Below are positions 5,819 through 5,821 of a stretch of 5,821 nucleotides of DNA, in pieces (within the stretch, counting starts at the first letter, position 1; each line of letters starts with the position of its first letter). The position numbers were made by a program, and so were the translations under genes. The notes under the pieces were generated by a model. It was not told the DNA's origin. It saw only the letters and a list, made by a program, of their open reading frames with translations, and did no database searches. The stretch covers positions 1 to 5,821 of the forward strand of contig RFHX01000060.1 in NCBI GenBank assembly GCA_003695725.1. The letters run 5' to 3'. This DNA comes from Candidatus Schekmanbacteria bacterium. GTDB taxonomy: Bacteria > Schekmanbacteria > GWA2-38-11 > J061.

Positions 5819-5821
5819 TTA

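Overview
The window fits a low-GC, Gram-negative, probably anaerobic bacterium. The evidence is a PEP-CTERM (exosortase-sorted) protein, an oxygen-labile-type L-cysteine desulfidase and two cysteine-rich, probably metal-binding small proteins. The AT-rich spacers and mix of families would suit a Nitrospirota-, Desulfobacterota- or candidate-phylum-like genome. That placement is inference and no marker here fixes the lineage.

Layout: (1) 1-2514, plus strand: the C-terminal 837 residues of a large repetitive surface protein whose start lies left of the window. About twelve beta-solenoid-type repeats of the T5SS/PEP-CTERM-associated kind are followed by an autotransporter-passenger-like end domain and a PEP-CTERM anchor. 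(2) 2734-3126, plus: a small DUF3795 protein with 11 cysteines. (3) 3123-4532, minus: an L-cysteine desulfidase (CyuA/UPF0597 family), converging on the DUF3795 gene with a 4-bp overlap of their ends. (4) 4627-5106, minus: a DUF134 helix-turn-helix protein with a Cys/His-rich tail, upstream of the desulfidase on the same strand. (5) 5107-5405: a 299-bp AT-rich divergent control region with inverted repeats, a candidate promoter and a long leader. (6) 5406-5606, plus: a CspA-type cold-shock protein, followed by a good intrinsic terminator. (7) 5746-5818, plus: tRNA-Asn(GTT) with its own candidate promoter.

How the genes may work together: the DUF134 regulator and the desulfidase share a strand with a 94-bp gap, so they may be co-transcribed. 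A metal- or sulfide-responsive regulator controlling cysteine breakdown is a reasonable but unproven idea. The surface protein, cold-shock gene and tRNA look like independent units.

No clearly new system is evident. The points most worth a second look are the near-identical 300-bp-pitch duplication in the surface-protein gene, the base-composition shift along its repeats, a leader segment that could mask the cold-shock ribosome binding site, and the Cys/His tail of the DUF134 protein.
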